Positions 25,642 through 33,471 of a stretch of DNA of 64,000 nucleotides are shown in pieces. Every line of letters begins with the position of its first letter. Within the stretch, counting starts at the first letter, position 1. The notes beneath the pieces were generated by a model. It ran no database searches. It worked only from the letters and a program-made list of their open reading frames with translations, and was not told the DNA's origin. The position numbers and the translations under genes were made by a program. Origin of the DNA: JBFGFX01 sp965232455. Its GTDB lineage: Bacteria; Pseudomonadota; Gammaproteobacteria; Steroidobacterales; Woeseiaceae. Where the stretch lies: contig OZ246981.1 of the NCBI GenBank assembly GCA_965232455.1, forward strand, positions 2,108,001 to 2,172,000, given 5' to 3'.

Positions 25642-25790
25642 TCAGAACTGAACGATCGCTCCACCGTCCACGTTCAGGCCGGCGCCGGACACGAACTGCG
25701 CTTCGTCGGATGCGAGAAACAGGGCGGCGTCCGCTCGTCCGACTTCGAGGCCGGTGAGACGACGGCCGTCTTCGCGACCGACTCCGCTTA
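25642..25790 (-). pseudogene. C-terminal remnant of a short-chain dehydrogenase/reductase
   Basis: The 310-bp gap 25478-25787 has no intact gene, but its minus strand reads GLEVGRADAALFLASDEAQ followed by FVSGAGLNVDGGAIVQF and a stop at 25642. This is the canonical end of an SDR (the ASDEAxFVxGxxLxVDGG block). Catalytic Tyr/Lys and the nucleotide-binding N-terminus are missing, and the reading frame runs into the end of the M56 gene. A deletion has left only about 50 codons. Confidence 0.7.
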
Positions 25791-26738
25791 CATACCAAGG
25801 GCCGCGATCGACTCGACAACCCAGTGCGTAATGCCTGTCACGGCGCCCACCTGGGAAAACCAGATGACGGCCAGCAACAAGTAGGCCGTCGCCGGATGGC
25901 GGTAAGCGGACTCGCCGGCGGACAGCGCTTCAATGCGCGACCGCGCGTCGCTCGAACCGAACGCGGCGCCCCTGACCGCCGTCGCCGTGGGCGGACGGGC
26001 CTGCAGGGCCTCTATGACCGTGACAAAACGCGAACGGTTCTTGATCGTCCGCATGGCGTCCGCATCGCAGGCCATTTCGCAGTCGTTCGCCAAATCCTTC
26101 CGGATGCGCCGCTTCCACGGCTGCGGCCACAGGACCGTGGCCCACTGCACGACGATTCGCCGCAGATTGTCGAGCCGCCGCCCATGCGCCCGCTCGTGCG
26201 CGAGAACGACGTTCAGTTCCGGCGACGACAGCCGGTTAATCAAGCCGCGGGATACGACGATTTTCGTTTGCAACAACCCGCAGCACCACGCCAATAGATC
26301 GTTGCTTTCGATGATCAGGTAGTCGTCCTTTTGGTGTTCCCGGCCAAACGCCATCAGCATCGACAGGCGGCGTTGCCCAAGACGTAATCCGTAACCCGCA
26401 ACCGCGATCATGCCGGACACCAGCAACGAAGCGGTGGCGATCAGGCCGAATCCGCCAAGGGAGTGCATTTCGATGACCGGCGCATGAGTGTCGCCGCAGT
26501 CCCCGCCGTGGCAATGCTCGGGCACCAGTATCTGGGAATACTCGGGTTGAACGCTCAACAACACGATCACGATGCCCACCGCCGGCGCCACCAGCGCATA
26601 ACACAGCAGCGCAAGCGAACGCGTTGCGGGACGGTTGCCGGCGACGGCTTTTCGGAAGCCGGGATACAGCAACGCCGACAGGAGCGAGGCGACGATCAAG
26701 GCCGCGCACCAGATGCTGGCAAGTTCGACCGTTTGCAT
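25788..26738 (-). CDS. BlaR1-like M56-family membrane metallopeptidase
   Basis: 316 residues from ATG 26738; the upstream extension is shadow sequence of the blaI-like gene. Several membrane segments, then the zinc protease motif HERAHGRRLDNLRR (HExxH) and ANDCEMACDADAM supplying the third ligand. Unlike BlaR1 it has no C-terminal penicillin-binding sensor domain. It follows the BlaI-type gene by 7 bases, and the pair should form a sensor protease/repressor unit that probably controls the divergent TBDR. Confidence 0.8.
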   Translation of the reverse strand: MQTVELASIWCAALIVASLLSALLYPGFRKAVAGNRPATRSLALLCYALVAPAVGIVIVLLSVQPEYSQILVPEHCHGGDCGDTHAPVIEMHSLGGFGLIATASLLVSGMIAVAGYGLRLGQRRLSMLMAFGREHQKDDYLIIESNDLLAWCCGLLQTKIVVSRGLINRLSSPELNVVLAHERAHGRRLDNLRRIVVQWATVLWPQPWKRRIRKDLANDCEMACDADAMRTIKNRSRFVTVIEALQARPPTATAVRGAAFGSSDARSRIEALSAGESAYRHPATAYLLLAVIWFSQVGAVTGITHWVVESIAALGM

Positions 26739-26745
26739 TAGAGTG

Positions 26746-27189
26746 TCAATCTCGGCGACCCTCCTTTCGCTCCAGCAGTCTCGCAAGCTCCGCTTCGATC
26801 TCCGTCTCGATGGCGGGATCGTCCCCGGCAACAAAATCGACGAAGCCGGATATCATCGGCGCAAGCTCGCCACCGCCAACTTCGTCGGCGACGTCGCGCA
26901 GCAGACGGCTGATGAGCTGAGCGCGGCTGAGCGCCGCGGTGTACTGATAGGCTCTGCCGCGTTTCTCGCGCAGGACCAGGCCCTTACGATGCAGTCGTTC
27001 CAGTGTGCTCTGGATGGTGTTCAAGGTGAGCTGCGTCTGACCCATCTGCTCCAGCAGTGCCTGAGCGGACAATTGCCCGCTGCTCCACAGCCGATCGAGT
27101 GCGTCGATTTCGCGCGAACCGAGATCGGGTACGCGCCCTCCGCGTTTCCTGCCGAGCAAACCCGCCAACCCGCGATTCCCTGAAACCAT
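26746..27189 (-). CDS. BlaI/MecI/CopY-family repressor
   Basis: 147 residues from ATG 27189. Winged helix: SREIDALDRLWSSGQLSAQA, LNTIQSTLERLHRKGLVLRE and GRAYQYTAALSRAQLISRLL. Family members are dimeric repressors inactivated by cleavage by their partner M56 protease, encoded directly downstream here. Divergent from a TBDR, with a perfect dyad in between. Confidence 0.83.
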   Translation of the reverse strand: MVSGNRGLAGLLGRKRGGRVPDLGSREIDALDRLWSSGQLSAQALLEQMGQTQLTLNTIQSTLERLHRKGLVLREKRGRAYQYTAALSRAQLISRLLRDVADEVGGGELAPMISGFVDFVAGDDPAIETEIEAELARLLERKEGRRD

Positions 27190-27204
27190 TAACACCGATC
27201 CATT

Positions 27205-27220
27205 CTCGGTCTTGACCGAG
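27205..27220. promoter_or_regulatory. Perfect 16-bp dyad, candidate BlaI-type operator
   Basis: CTCGGTC-TT-GACCGAG lies 15 bases upstream of the BlaI-type start and about 120 bases upstream of the divergent TBDR, the right place for a shared operator. Confidence 0.5.
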
Positions 27221-27338
27221 CCACTTACTCTTGCCCAGTAGACAACAGAGTGGCGTTAGGGACAAGACGGTTTTGATACAAACGTCTCGCGCCGTAATCC
27301 GTCAGCATACGCTGTCAACCGTTACGGAATTAAGAAAA

Positions 27339-29399
27339 ATGAAAACGAATCTCGGGATATCGGCTTGCTTCCTGATTTCGGCAGGCGCCGCGTCGGCTCA
27401 ACAGGGTCCGCAAACGGAAACCGGATCGAATGGGCGCGACGTGGACGAAGTCATCGTGTACGGACGGTCCCAGGAGCTGATCGGCACGGCCCAGTCCGCC
27501 TCGGAAGGAATCGTCGGTTACGACGATATTCAACTGCCGCCGATGCTGCGGGTCGGCGAGCTCGTGGAGGCCGTGCCGGGCATGGTTGCGACACAACATT
27601 CGGGCACCGGCAAGGCCAACCAGTACTTCATTCGCGGCTTCAACCTGGATCACGGCACCGACTTTGCCGTTTCAGTCGAAGGCGTGCCGATCAACATGCG
27701 CACCCACGGACACGGACAGGGGTATCTCGATCTCAATTTTCTGATCCCGGAGATGGTCGAAACCACGCGCTTCCGGCGCGGCCCGTATTCGGCGGCCGTG
27801 GGTGACTTCTCGTCGGCGGCGAGCCTCTCGTTCGACCTCTACGACCGTATGCCCGAAACGGTTCTCTCCGCTACCGTCGGCGAATTCGGCTATTACCGAG
27901 CGCTCGCCGCCGGCAGCCTGGACGCAGGCGGCGGCACGCTCACCGGCGCATTGGACGTGACGCGCTACGACGGCCCGTGGGATCTGGACGAAGACCTCGA
28001 ACAGCTCAAGTTTCTTGCGGCTTATGGCGCGGAACTTGGCGGGGCCGAAGCGCGGTTTACCCTGCAGGGGTACGACAGTGAATGGAATTCCACCGATCAG
28101 ATTCCGGCGCGTGCCGTCGAATCCGGGCTCATCGATCCGCTGGGTTTCATCGATCCCGACCTGGGCGGCGAAACCTCGCGGTTCGCGCTGACCGGCACGG
28201 TCGATTTCGGCAGTTGGCAACTCAACGCGTACGCCATCGACTACGATTTCACGCTGTACTCGAACTTCACCTATTTTCTCGAAGACCCGATCGACGGCGA
28301 TGAATTCGAGCAGCGCGACAGTCGCCGCATCTACGGCATCGGCGTTACCGGCGGCAGCAACCGATTCGAGGACGCGGCCGGATTGACGCTTCGCTGGGGC
28401 GGCGATCTGCGGTTCGACGACATCGACGAAGTGGGGCTTTTCAGCACCGTGGCGCGCGTCCGAAACGGCGTCGTGCGAGACGACGAGGTCGAGGAGCTGT
28501 CCGTCGGCGCGTGGAGCGAAGCGGAGTTCGCGGTCACCGATCAGCTGCGCGCAGTACTGGGCCTGCGCGCGGACTATTACGACTGGGACGTTACCGCAAC
28601 CCGCGCGGAAAACAGCGGACGTGGCGACGACACGCTGATCAGTCCGAAGGCGGCGCTCGCCTATCGATTCGACGACGGGCTCGAGGCTTACCTGAATTGG
28701 GGCCGGGGCTTTCATTCCAACGACGTGCGGGGGGCGACGATTGCAGTCGACCCCGCCAGCGGCGATCCGGCCGACCCGGTCGAGGCGTTGGTGCGATCGA
28801 ACGGCGCCGAAGCCGGCGTCCGGTTGGAACGCGGCGAGTCCTTCAACGCGACGCTGGTCGGCTTCTGGCTGGAACTCGATTCCGAACTGGTGTTTGTCGG
28901 CGATGCCGGTGCAACCGAGGCGAATGACGCAACGGAACGGCGCGGTTTCGAGGCGGCGGTCTTCTGGCAGGCAACCGAGTGGCTTGCGATCAACAGTGCT
29001 TACACGAGCACGGACACCAAGTTCAAGATCAACCGGGGAGACGGACGGGAAGTGCCGGGCGCGGTGGAGTCTACCTTCACCCTGGGTATGAACGCCGCTT
29101 GGGACAACGGCCTGCAGGCGAGCGCCAGACTGCGCTGGCTGAGCGAGGCACCACTGATCGAGGACGATTCCGTCCGTTCCGACGATTCGCTGCTCGTCAA
29201 CGCCGGTGCGGCCTACCGGTCGGGCAGGATCGAATACCGTCTCGACGTTCTCAATCTATTCGACTCCGGTGACGACGATATCTCGTATTTTTACGCATCA
29301 CGCCTGCCGGGCGAGCCGGCCGGGGGCATTGAAGACCTGCACTTCCATCCACTCGAACCGCGCAGCGTGCGCGCGTCGGTGACGCTGCACATGAACTGA
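27339..29399 (+). CDS. TonB-dependent receptor under probable BlaI/M56 control
   Basis: 686 residues from ATG 27339; the signal peptide ends GAASAQ. TonB-box-like DEVIVYGR, then a plug with LPPMLRVGELVEAVPGMVAT, QYFIRGFNLDHGTDFAVSVE and GVPINMRTHGHGQGYLDLNF. The His-rich NMRTHGHGQG region could bear on metal or chelate binding but is common in this subfamily. Barrel ends VRASVTLHMN. No STN domain. Ligand unknown. Confidence 0.85.
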   Translation: MKTNLGISACFLISAGAASAQQGPQTETGSNGRDVDEVIVYGRSQELIGTAQSASEGIVGYDDIQLPPMLRVGELVEAVPGMVATQHSGTGKANQYFIRGFNLDHGTDFAVSVEGVPINMRTHGHGQGYLDLNFLIPEMVETTRFRRGPYSAAVGDFSSAASLSFDLYDRMPETVLSATVGEFGYYRALAAGSLDAGGGTLTGALDVTRYDGPWDLDEDLEQLKFLAAYGAELGGAEARFTLQGYDSEWNSTDQIPARAVESGLIDPLGFIDPDLGGETSRFALTGTVDFGSWQLNAYAIDYDFTLYSNFTYFLEDPIDGDEFEQRDSRRIYGIGVTGGSNRFEDAAGLTLRWGGDLRFDDIDEVGLFSTVARVRNGVVRDDEVEELSVGAWSEAEFAVTDQLRAVLGLRADYYDWDVTATRAENSGRGDDTLISPKAALAYRFDDGLEAYLNWGRGFHSNDVRGATIAVDPASGDPADPVEALVRSNGAEAGVRLERGESFNATLVGFWLELDSELVFVGDAGATEANDATERRGFEAAVFWQATEWLAINSAYTSTDTKFKINRGDGREVPGAVESTFTLGMNAAWDNGLQASARLRWLSEAPLIEDDSVRSDDSLLVNAGAAYRSGRIEYRLDVLNLFDSGDDDISYFYASRLPGEPAGGIEDLHFHPLEPRSVRASVTLHMN

Positions 29400-29411
29400 C
29401 GGCCCCGCCCG

Positions 29412-31211
29412 TCAACCCTCGTTTCTCACCACCTCGAGAAACACGGATCCGTAACGCTCGAGCTTGGTTTGACCAACGCCGGAAATCGCCAGAAGCGCCT
29501 CCGGCGTCTGCGGTTTGCCGGCGGCCATCTGCCGCAGGGTGGCGTCGTGGAAGATCACGTAAGGCGGCACGTTGTTCTCCTCTGCAAGGCGTTTGCGGCA
29601 GCTGCGCAGCGCTTCCCACAGGTCGCGGTCTTCGTCCGCGACCGTGGTGACTTCAGGCGCTTTCGTTTTGGCGGGTTTGCGGGCGATCAACAGGTCGCGC
29701 CGCAGCGGCAGTTCGAGCTCGCCGCGGAGCAGCGGCCTGCTCTTGTCGCTGAGCTTGAGCGCGCCGTATCCGGCGGTGTCCACCGATAGAAAACCAAGCA
29801 CCAGCAGCTGGCGCAGGATGGACCGCCACTGCTGTTGGTCGAGTTCACGGCCTATGCCGTAAACGCTCAGGCGGGCATGGCCGTGCTGGCGAACCTTCTG
29901 GTTGTCTTTGCCCAGCAGGACGTCGATGACGTGCATGGCGCCAAAACGCTGGCCGGTCCGGTACACGGCCGACAGAATCTTCTGCGCGGCCTCGGTGCCG
30001 TCGAACAGATCCGGCGGCGTCAGACATACGTCGCAGTTGCCGCAGTCTTCGTCGAGCGAGTCGCCGAAGTAGGCGAGCAGGGACCGGCGCCGGCAGGCGG
30101 TCACCTCGCACCAGCCCAAGAGCGCGTCGAGTTTCACGCGTTCGCGGCGCTTGAACTCTTCGTCGGCCGGGGATTCGTCCACCATTTGCCGGAGACGTAC
30201 GACGTCCTGCAGTCCGTAAACCATCCAGGCAACGGACGGTTCGCCGTCACGGCCGGCGCGGCCCGTTTCCTGGTAGTAGGACTCCATGCTTTTCGGCAGA
30301 TCCAAGTGCGCGACAAAACGAACGTCCGGCTTGTCGATGCCCATGCCGAAAGCGACGGTGGCGACGATGATCACGCCGTCGTCCGTCAGGAACCGCCGCT
30401 GGTGCTCGCCCCGGGTCGCCGCATCGAGACCGGCATGATAGGGAAGCGCATCGAAGCCTTTTTCCGTCAGCCAACCCGCGGCGGTCTCCGTTTTCTTGCG
30501 TGACATACAGTAAACGATGCCCGAATCGCCGCGGCGAGCCGACAGGAACTCGAGCAGCTGACGCTTCGCATCGAGCTTGTTCTGCACCAGGTAACGGATG
30601 TTCGGCCGGTCGAAGCTCGCAACGTAGTGCCCCGGATCGGCCAGCGCCAGTCGCTCCACGATCTCCGCGCGGGCCTGTGTCGTCGCCGTAGCGGTCAGGG
30701 CCATGCGCGGCACGCCGGGGAAATGCCCCGCGAGTTCGCCAAGCATCAGATAGTCTTCGCGGAAATCGTGCCCCCACTGCGAAACGCAGTGCGCCTCGTC
30801 AACGGCGATCAGGCTGATCCGGCAGACCTTCAGTTGTTCGAGCGTCTGCGCCTGCATCAGCCGCTCGGGTGCGACGTACAGAAGTTTCAGACGGCCGCTA
30901 CGCAGGCGCTCGAACACCTGCCGCTGCTGCACGCCGGTCAACGTGGAGTTGAGATACGCCGCCTCGACGCCAAGCTGCTCGAGCGCGGCGACCTGGTCCT
31001 GCATCAACGCGATGAGCGGCGACACGACGAGCGCGGTGCCCTCGCCCAGCAGTGCCGGAATCTGATAACAGAGGGACTTCCCGCCACCGGTCGGCTGCAG
31101 CACCAGTGAGTCTCGGCCGCGCACGGCCGCCTCGATTATCTCCTTCTGATGCCCCCGAAATTCGGAATAGCCGAACACCTCATTGAGCACACTCCTCGCG
31201 GTCTGGGACAT
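29412..31211 (-). CDS. recQ: ATP-dependent DNA helicase RecQ
   Basis: 599 residues, close to the usual RecQ length. Walker A LQPTGGGKSLCYQIPALL, DEAH box VDEAHCVSQWGHDFREDY, helicase motif VI QETGRAGRDG, the RecQ zinc module CEVTACRRRSLLAYFGD with CGNCDVC, an RQC winged helix, and a C-terminal HRDC domain (LRSCRKRLAEENNVPPYVIF). A 3'-5' helicase in recombination and fork repair. Housekeeping gene, convergent with the TBDR. Confidence 0.95.
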   Translation of the reverse strand: MSQTARSVLNEVFGYSEFRGHQKEIIEAAVRGRDSLVLQPTGGGKSLCYQIPALLGEGTALVVSPLIALMQDQVAALEQLGVEAAYLNSTLTGVQQRQVFERLRSGRLKLLYVAPERLMQAQTLEQLKVCRISLIAVDEAHCVSQWGHDFREDYLMLGELAGHFPGVPRMALTATATTQARAEIVERLALADPGHYVASFDRPNIRYLVQNKLDAKRQLLEFLSARRGDSGIVYCMSRKKTETAAGWLTEKGFDALPYHAGLDAATRGEHQRRFLTDDGVIIVATVAFGMGIDKPDVRFVAHLDLPKSMESYYQETGRAGRDGEPSVAWMVYGLQDVVRLRQMVDESPADEEFKRRERVKLDALLGWCEVTACRRRSLLAYFGDSLDEDCGNCDVCLTPPDLFDGTEAAQKILSAVYRTGQRFGAMHVIDVLLGKDNQKVRQHGHARLSVYGIGRELDQQQWRSILRQLLVLGFLSVDTAGYGALKLSDKSRPLLRGELELPLRRDLLIARKPAKTKAPEVTTVADEDRDLWEALRSCRKRLAEENNVPPYVIFHDATLRQMAAGKPQTPEALLAISGVGQTKLERYGSVFLEVVRNEG

Positions 31212-31277
31212 CGCGAGAGTATACCGTAGCCGTCGTCATCGACACGCGGCCCAAAAGACCGTATCCGCCACATTTTG

Positions 31278-31305
31278 CAGGAGCCCATGAGGACGGGCTC
31301 CCACA
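31278..31305. repeat. REP-like palindrome, divergent copy
   Basis: CAGGAGCCC...GGACGGGCTCCCACA. A variant of the dispersed GTAGGAGCCCGTC-type element found through 48.6 kb. Confidence 0.6.
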
Positions 31306-31326
31306 GAATGCCTTGGTACCGACGGC

Positions 31327-32907
31327 TCAGGGCGGCGGAGCGAACACCGGCGGTTTACGGACGTAGCCCGCCTGTTCCAGCGCGTGCGCAAATCGAATGA
31401 GCTTCGCGTCGCTGAATTCGCCGCCGATGAACGATATCCCGATGGGAAGACCGAGGACGTCGCCGGCCGGCAGCGTGACGCTGGCGTACCCGGAAATCGC
31501 CGCGAGCGACGAACTCGAAATCCCGGACGAATGGTCGCCGCTGACGTCGTCGATCATCCAGGCCGGGCTTCGGGTCGGAACGATCAACGCGTCGAGATTG
31601 TGCGCTTCCAGCGCGCCGTCGATGCCCGTCCGCGAAATGCGCTTGCTGGCCGCAAGCGCCTCAACGTATTCCTCGTCGGTCAACGGCCCCCTGGATTGTG
31701 CCGCCAGCATTCTCTCCTGGCCGAAAAACGGCATGACGGTCGCCGCATTTTCCTCGTTGAATTCGATGATCTCTTGCAAACTGCCGACGGGCGCACCGGA
31801 ACTCTCGAGGTATGCGTTGAGATCCGCCTTGAATTCGTAGGCCAGCACCACGCGCGCGGCCGCGCTCATGCCTTCCGTGTCGATGTCGACCGGATCGACG
31901 ATTTCGGCCCCGAGAGAACGAAGCGTGGCGATCGTGTCGGCGAAAATGGCGTCTACGCGAACGTCGTTTCCCTCGCCATAACCGTGATACACGCCGATTC
32001 GCGCGCCGTTCAGCGCGTCCTCCGCCAGGTTTGCGGCAAAATCCGGAACAACGTCCGGAAAGTCATCCGCCAACGGGTCGTCGGGATCTTCCCCGACCAT
32101 CGCGGTCAGCAGAATCGCTGCATCCTTGACCGTGCGCCCCATCGGACCGGCGGTGTCCTGGCTGTGCGCGATGGGTATGATCCCGCTTCGACTCACCAGC
32201 CCCAGGGTCGGTTTGATGCCGACAATCCCGTTGACGCTCGACGGACAGACGATCGACCCGTTGGTCTCGGTGCCCACCGCCACGCTCGTGAGACTTGCCG
32301 CAACGGCAACCGCCGAACCGCTCGACGATCCGCAGGGGTTGCGAAGCGTGCCGTAGGGGTTTTTGGTCTGACCGCCGATGCTGCTCCAGCCGCTCGATGA
32401 ATTTGCGCCTCGGTAGTTGGCCCACTCGCTCAGATTCGCCTTGCCGAGAACGACGGCGCCGGCGGCCCGCAGACGCTCGACCAGAAACGCGTCGCGGCTC
32501 GCCACGTGCCCCTTCATCGCCAGCGACCCCGCCGTCGTCTCCATCCGGTCCGCGGTGTCGATGTTCGCCTTGAGAACGACGGGTATGCCGTGCATCGGTC
32601 CGCGCGGGCCGGATGCCTGCCGTTCGTCGTCCAGCGCCGCGGAAATGTCCACGGCATCGGGGTTCACTTCGATCATCGAATTGAGCTCGGGACCGCCCTG
32701 ATCGATCGTCGCGATTCTGTCGAGATAATACTGCGTCAGCTCGCGTGCACTGAGCTCCCCGCGCTCCATCATCGACTGCAGCGTGTCGATGTCCAGTTCC
32801 AGGTACTCGACCCGCTCCCTCTCGGGGCTGCAGGCGAACTGCAGCAAAGCCATACCAAACACCAGCACCAACCGTCTGGTCGTTCTCTTCAATCTCTTTA
32901 TTCGCAT
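31327..32907 (-). CDS. Exported amidase-signature family hydrolase
   Basis: 526 residues from ATG 32907. The signal peptide ends LLQFACSPE, possibly a weak lipobox. Amidase signature: GPMHGIPVVLKANIDT (catalytic Lys), then NPCGSSSGSAVAVAASL and VGTETNGSIVCPSSVNGIVG with the Ser-cisSer-Lys triad residues. Hydrolyses a carboxamide, amino-acid amide or peptide amide in the periplasm; substrate unknown. Single gene; the DNA upstream (32908-33471) carries repeats. Confidence 0.85.
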   Translation of the reverse strand: MRIKRLKRTTRRLVLVFGMALLQFACSPERERVEYLELDIDTLQSMMERGELSARELTQYYLDRIATIDQGGPELNSMIEVNPDAVDISAALDDERQASGPRGPMHGIPVVLKANIDTADRMETTAGSLAMKGHVASRDAFLVERLRAAGAVVLGKANLSEWANYRGANSSSGWSSIGGQTKNPYGTLRNPCGSSSGSAVAVAASLTSVAVGTETNGSIVCPSSVNGIVGIKPTLGLVSRSGIIPIAHSQDTAGPMGRTVKDAAILLTAMVGEDPDDPLADDFPDVVPDFAANLAEDALNGARIGVYHGYGEGNDVRVDAIFADTIATLRSLGAEIVDPVDIDTEGMSAAARVVLAYEFKADLNAYLESSGAPVGSLQEIIEFNEENAATVMPFFGQERMLAAQSRGPLTDEEYVEALAASKRISRTGIDGALEAHNLDALIVPTRSPAWMIDDVSGDHSSGISSSSLAAISGYASVTLPAGDVLGLPIGISFIGGEFSDAKLIRFAHALEQAGYVRKPPVFAPPP

Positions 32908-33046
32908 GTTATCTGCCCTATCGGTGGCGGGTCTTCGATCGTACGGATACCGCGCGCTCAATCAAGACGGCGATTGGCCTGTCCCTACGAACATTCCGCC
33001 CCGGCCTGTTACGCGCCGCCAAACTCCCGACCTCGACCGATTGACG

Positions 33047-33070
33047 TGTAGGAGCCCGTCCTGACGGGCG
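33047..33070. repeat. REP-like palindrome
   Basis: TGTAGGAGCCCGTCCTGACG then GGCG, the best-conserved form of the dispersed element, in the gene-free stretch 32908-33471. Confidence 0.75.
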
Positions 33071-33105
33071 ATCCTCCAAAGTTAAGCGCTGGTTGAGTAT
33101 CTCGT

Positions 33106-33198
33106 CGGAGGATTGCTACCGGGGGACCTCTTTAGGGGAATGGCTCCCTTCGGTCCGCTTTATTTCCCCTAAAGAGGTCCCCCGGCAACAATCCTCTC
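33106..33198. repeat. Long hairpin, first of two sharing a loop
   Basis: Stem of about 30 bp: left arm 33110-33140 (GGGGGACCTCTTTAGGGGAA is its inner part), right arm 33163-33194. The loop 33141-33162 is, in reverse complement, ATAAAGCGGACCGAAGGGAG followed by CCA. No U-run follows, so it is not a standard terminator. The gap 32908-33471 contains this, its partner at 33254-33340 and two REP-like palindromes; no gene seen. Confidence 0.8.
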
Positions 33199-33253
33199 CG
33201 CATTACAGCCTGACCTAACAGATGACTTCCACGAACTTCAGCGGTGGCAGAAT

Positions 33254-33340
33254 CGGCCTTGTCGTTGGGGAGGTGTTTGGTGGAAATAAAGCGGACCGCA
33301 GGGAGCCATTCCACCAAACACCTCCCCAATGGCAAGGCCG
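33254..33340. repeat. Long hairpin, second of two sharing a loop
   Basis: Left arm 33254-33285 pairs with 33309-33340 (inner part TTGGGGAGGTGTTTGGTGGA). The loop 33286-33308 is ATAAAGCGGACCGCAGGGAG followed by CCA, identical but for one base to the loop of the first hairpin, in the opposite orientation. The stem sequence is unrelated to the first. Confidence 0.8.
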
Positions 33341-33365
33341 GGCACGAGCGTCAAAAAAAGAGAGT

Positions 33366-33389
33366 CGCCCGTCAGGACGGGCTCCTACA
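33366..33389. repeat. REP-like palindrome, inverted copy
   Basis: CGCCCGTCAGGACGGGCTCC then TACA. Same element as at 33047, opposite orientation, forming an inverted pair around the two hairpins. Confidence 0.75.
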
Positions 33390-33471
33390 TGACGCTTCAG
33401 ACGGTAGTGCGGACGGAAACACAGCGAAACCACGTTTCCGCCCGCACGGGTATCGGTCTAAGGGCCTTCCC

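Noticed and set aside
33106..33198. Interpretation of the long hairpin as an ordinary intrinsic terminator for the TBDR at 33472
   Set aside because: The loop is 22-23 nt, there is no U-run, and a partner with the same loop but different stem lies nearby in inverse orientation.
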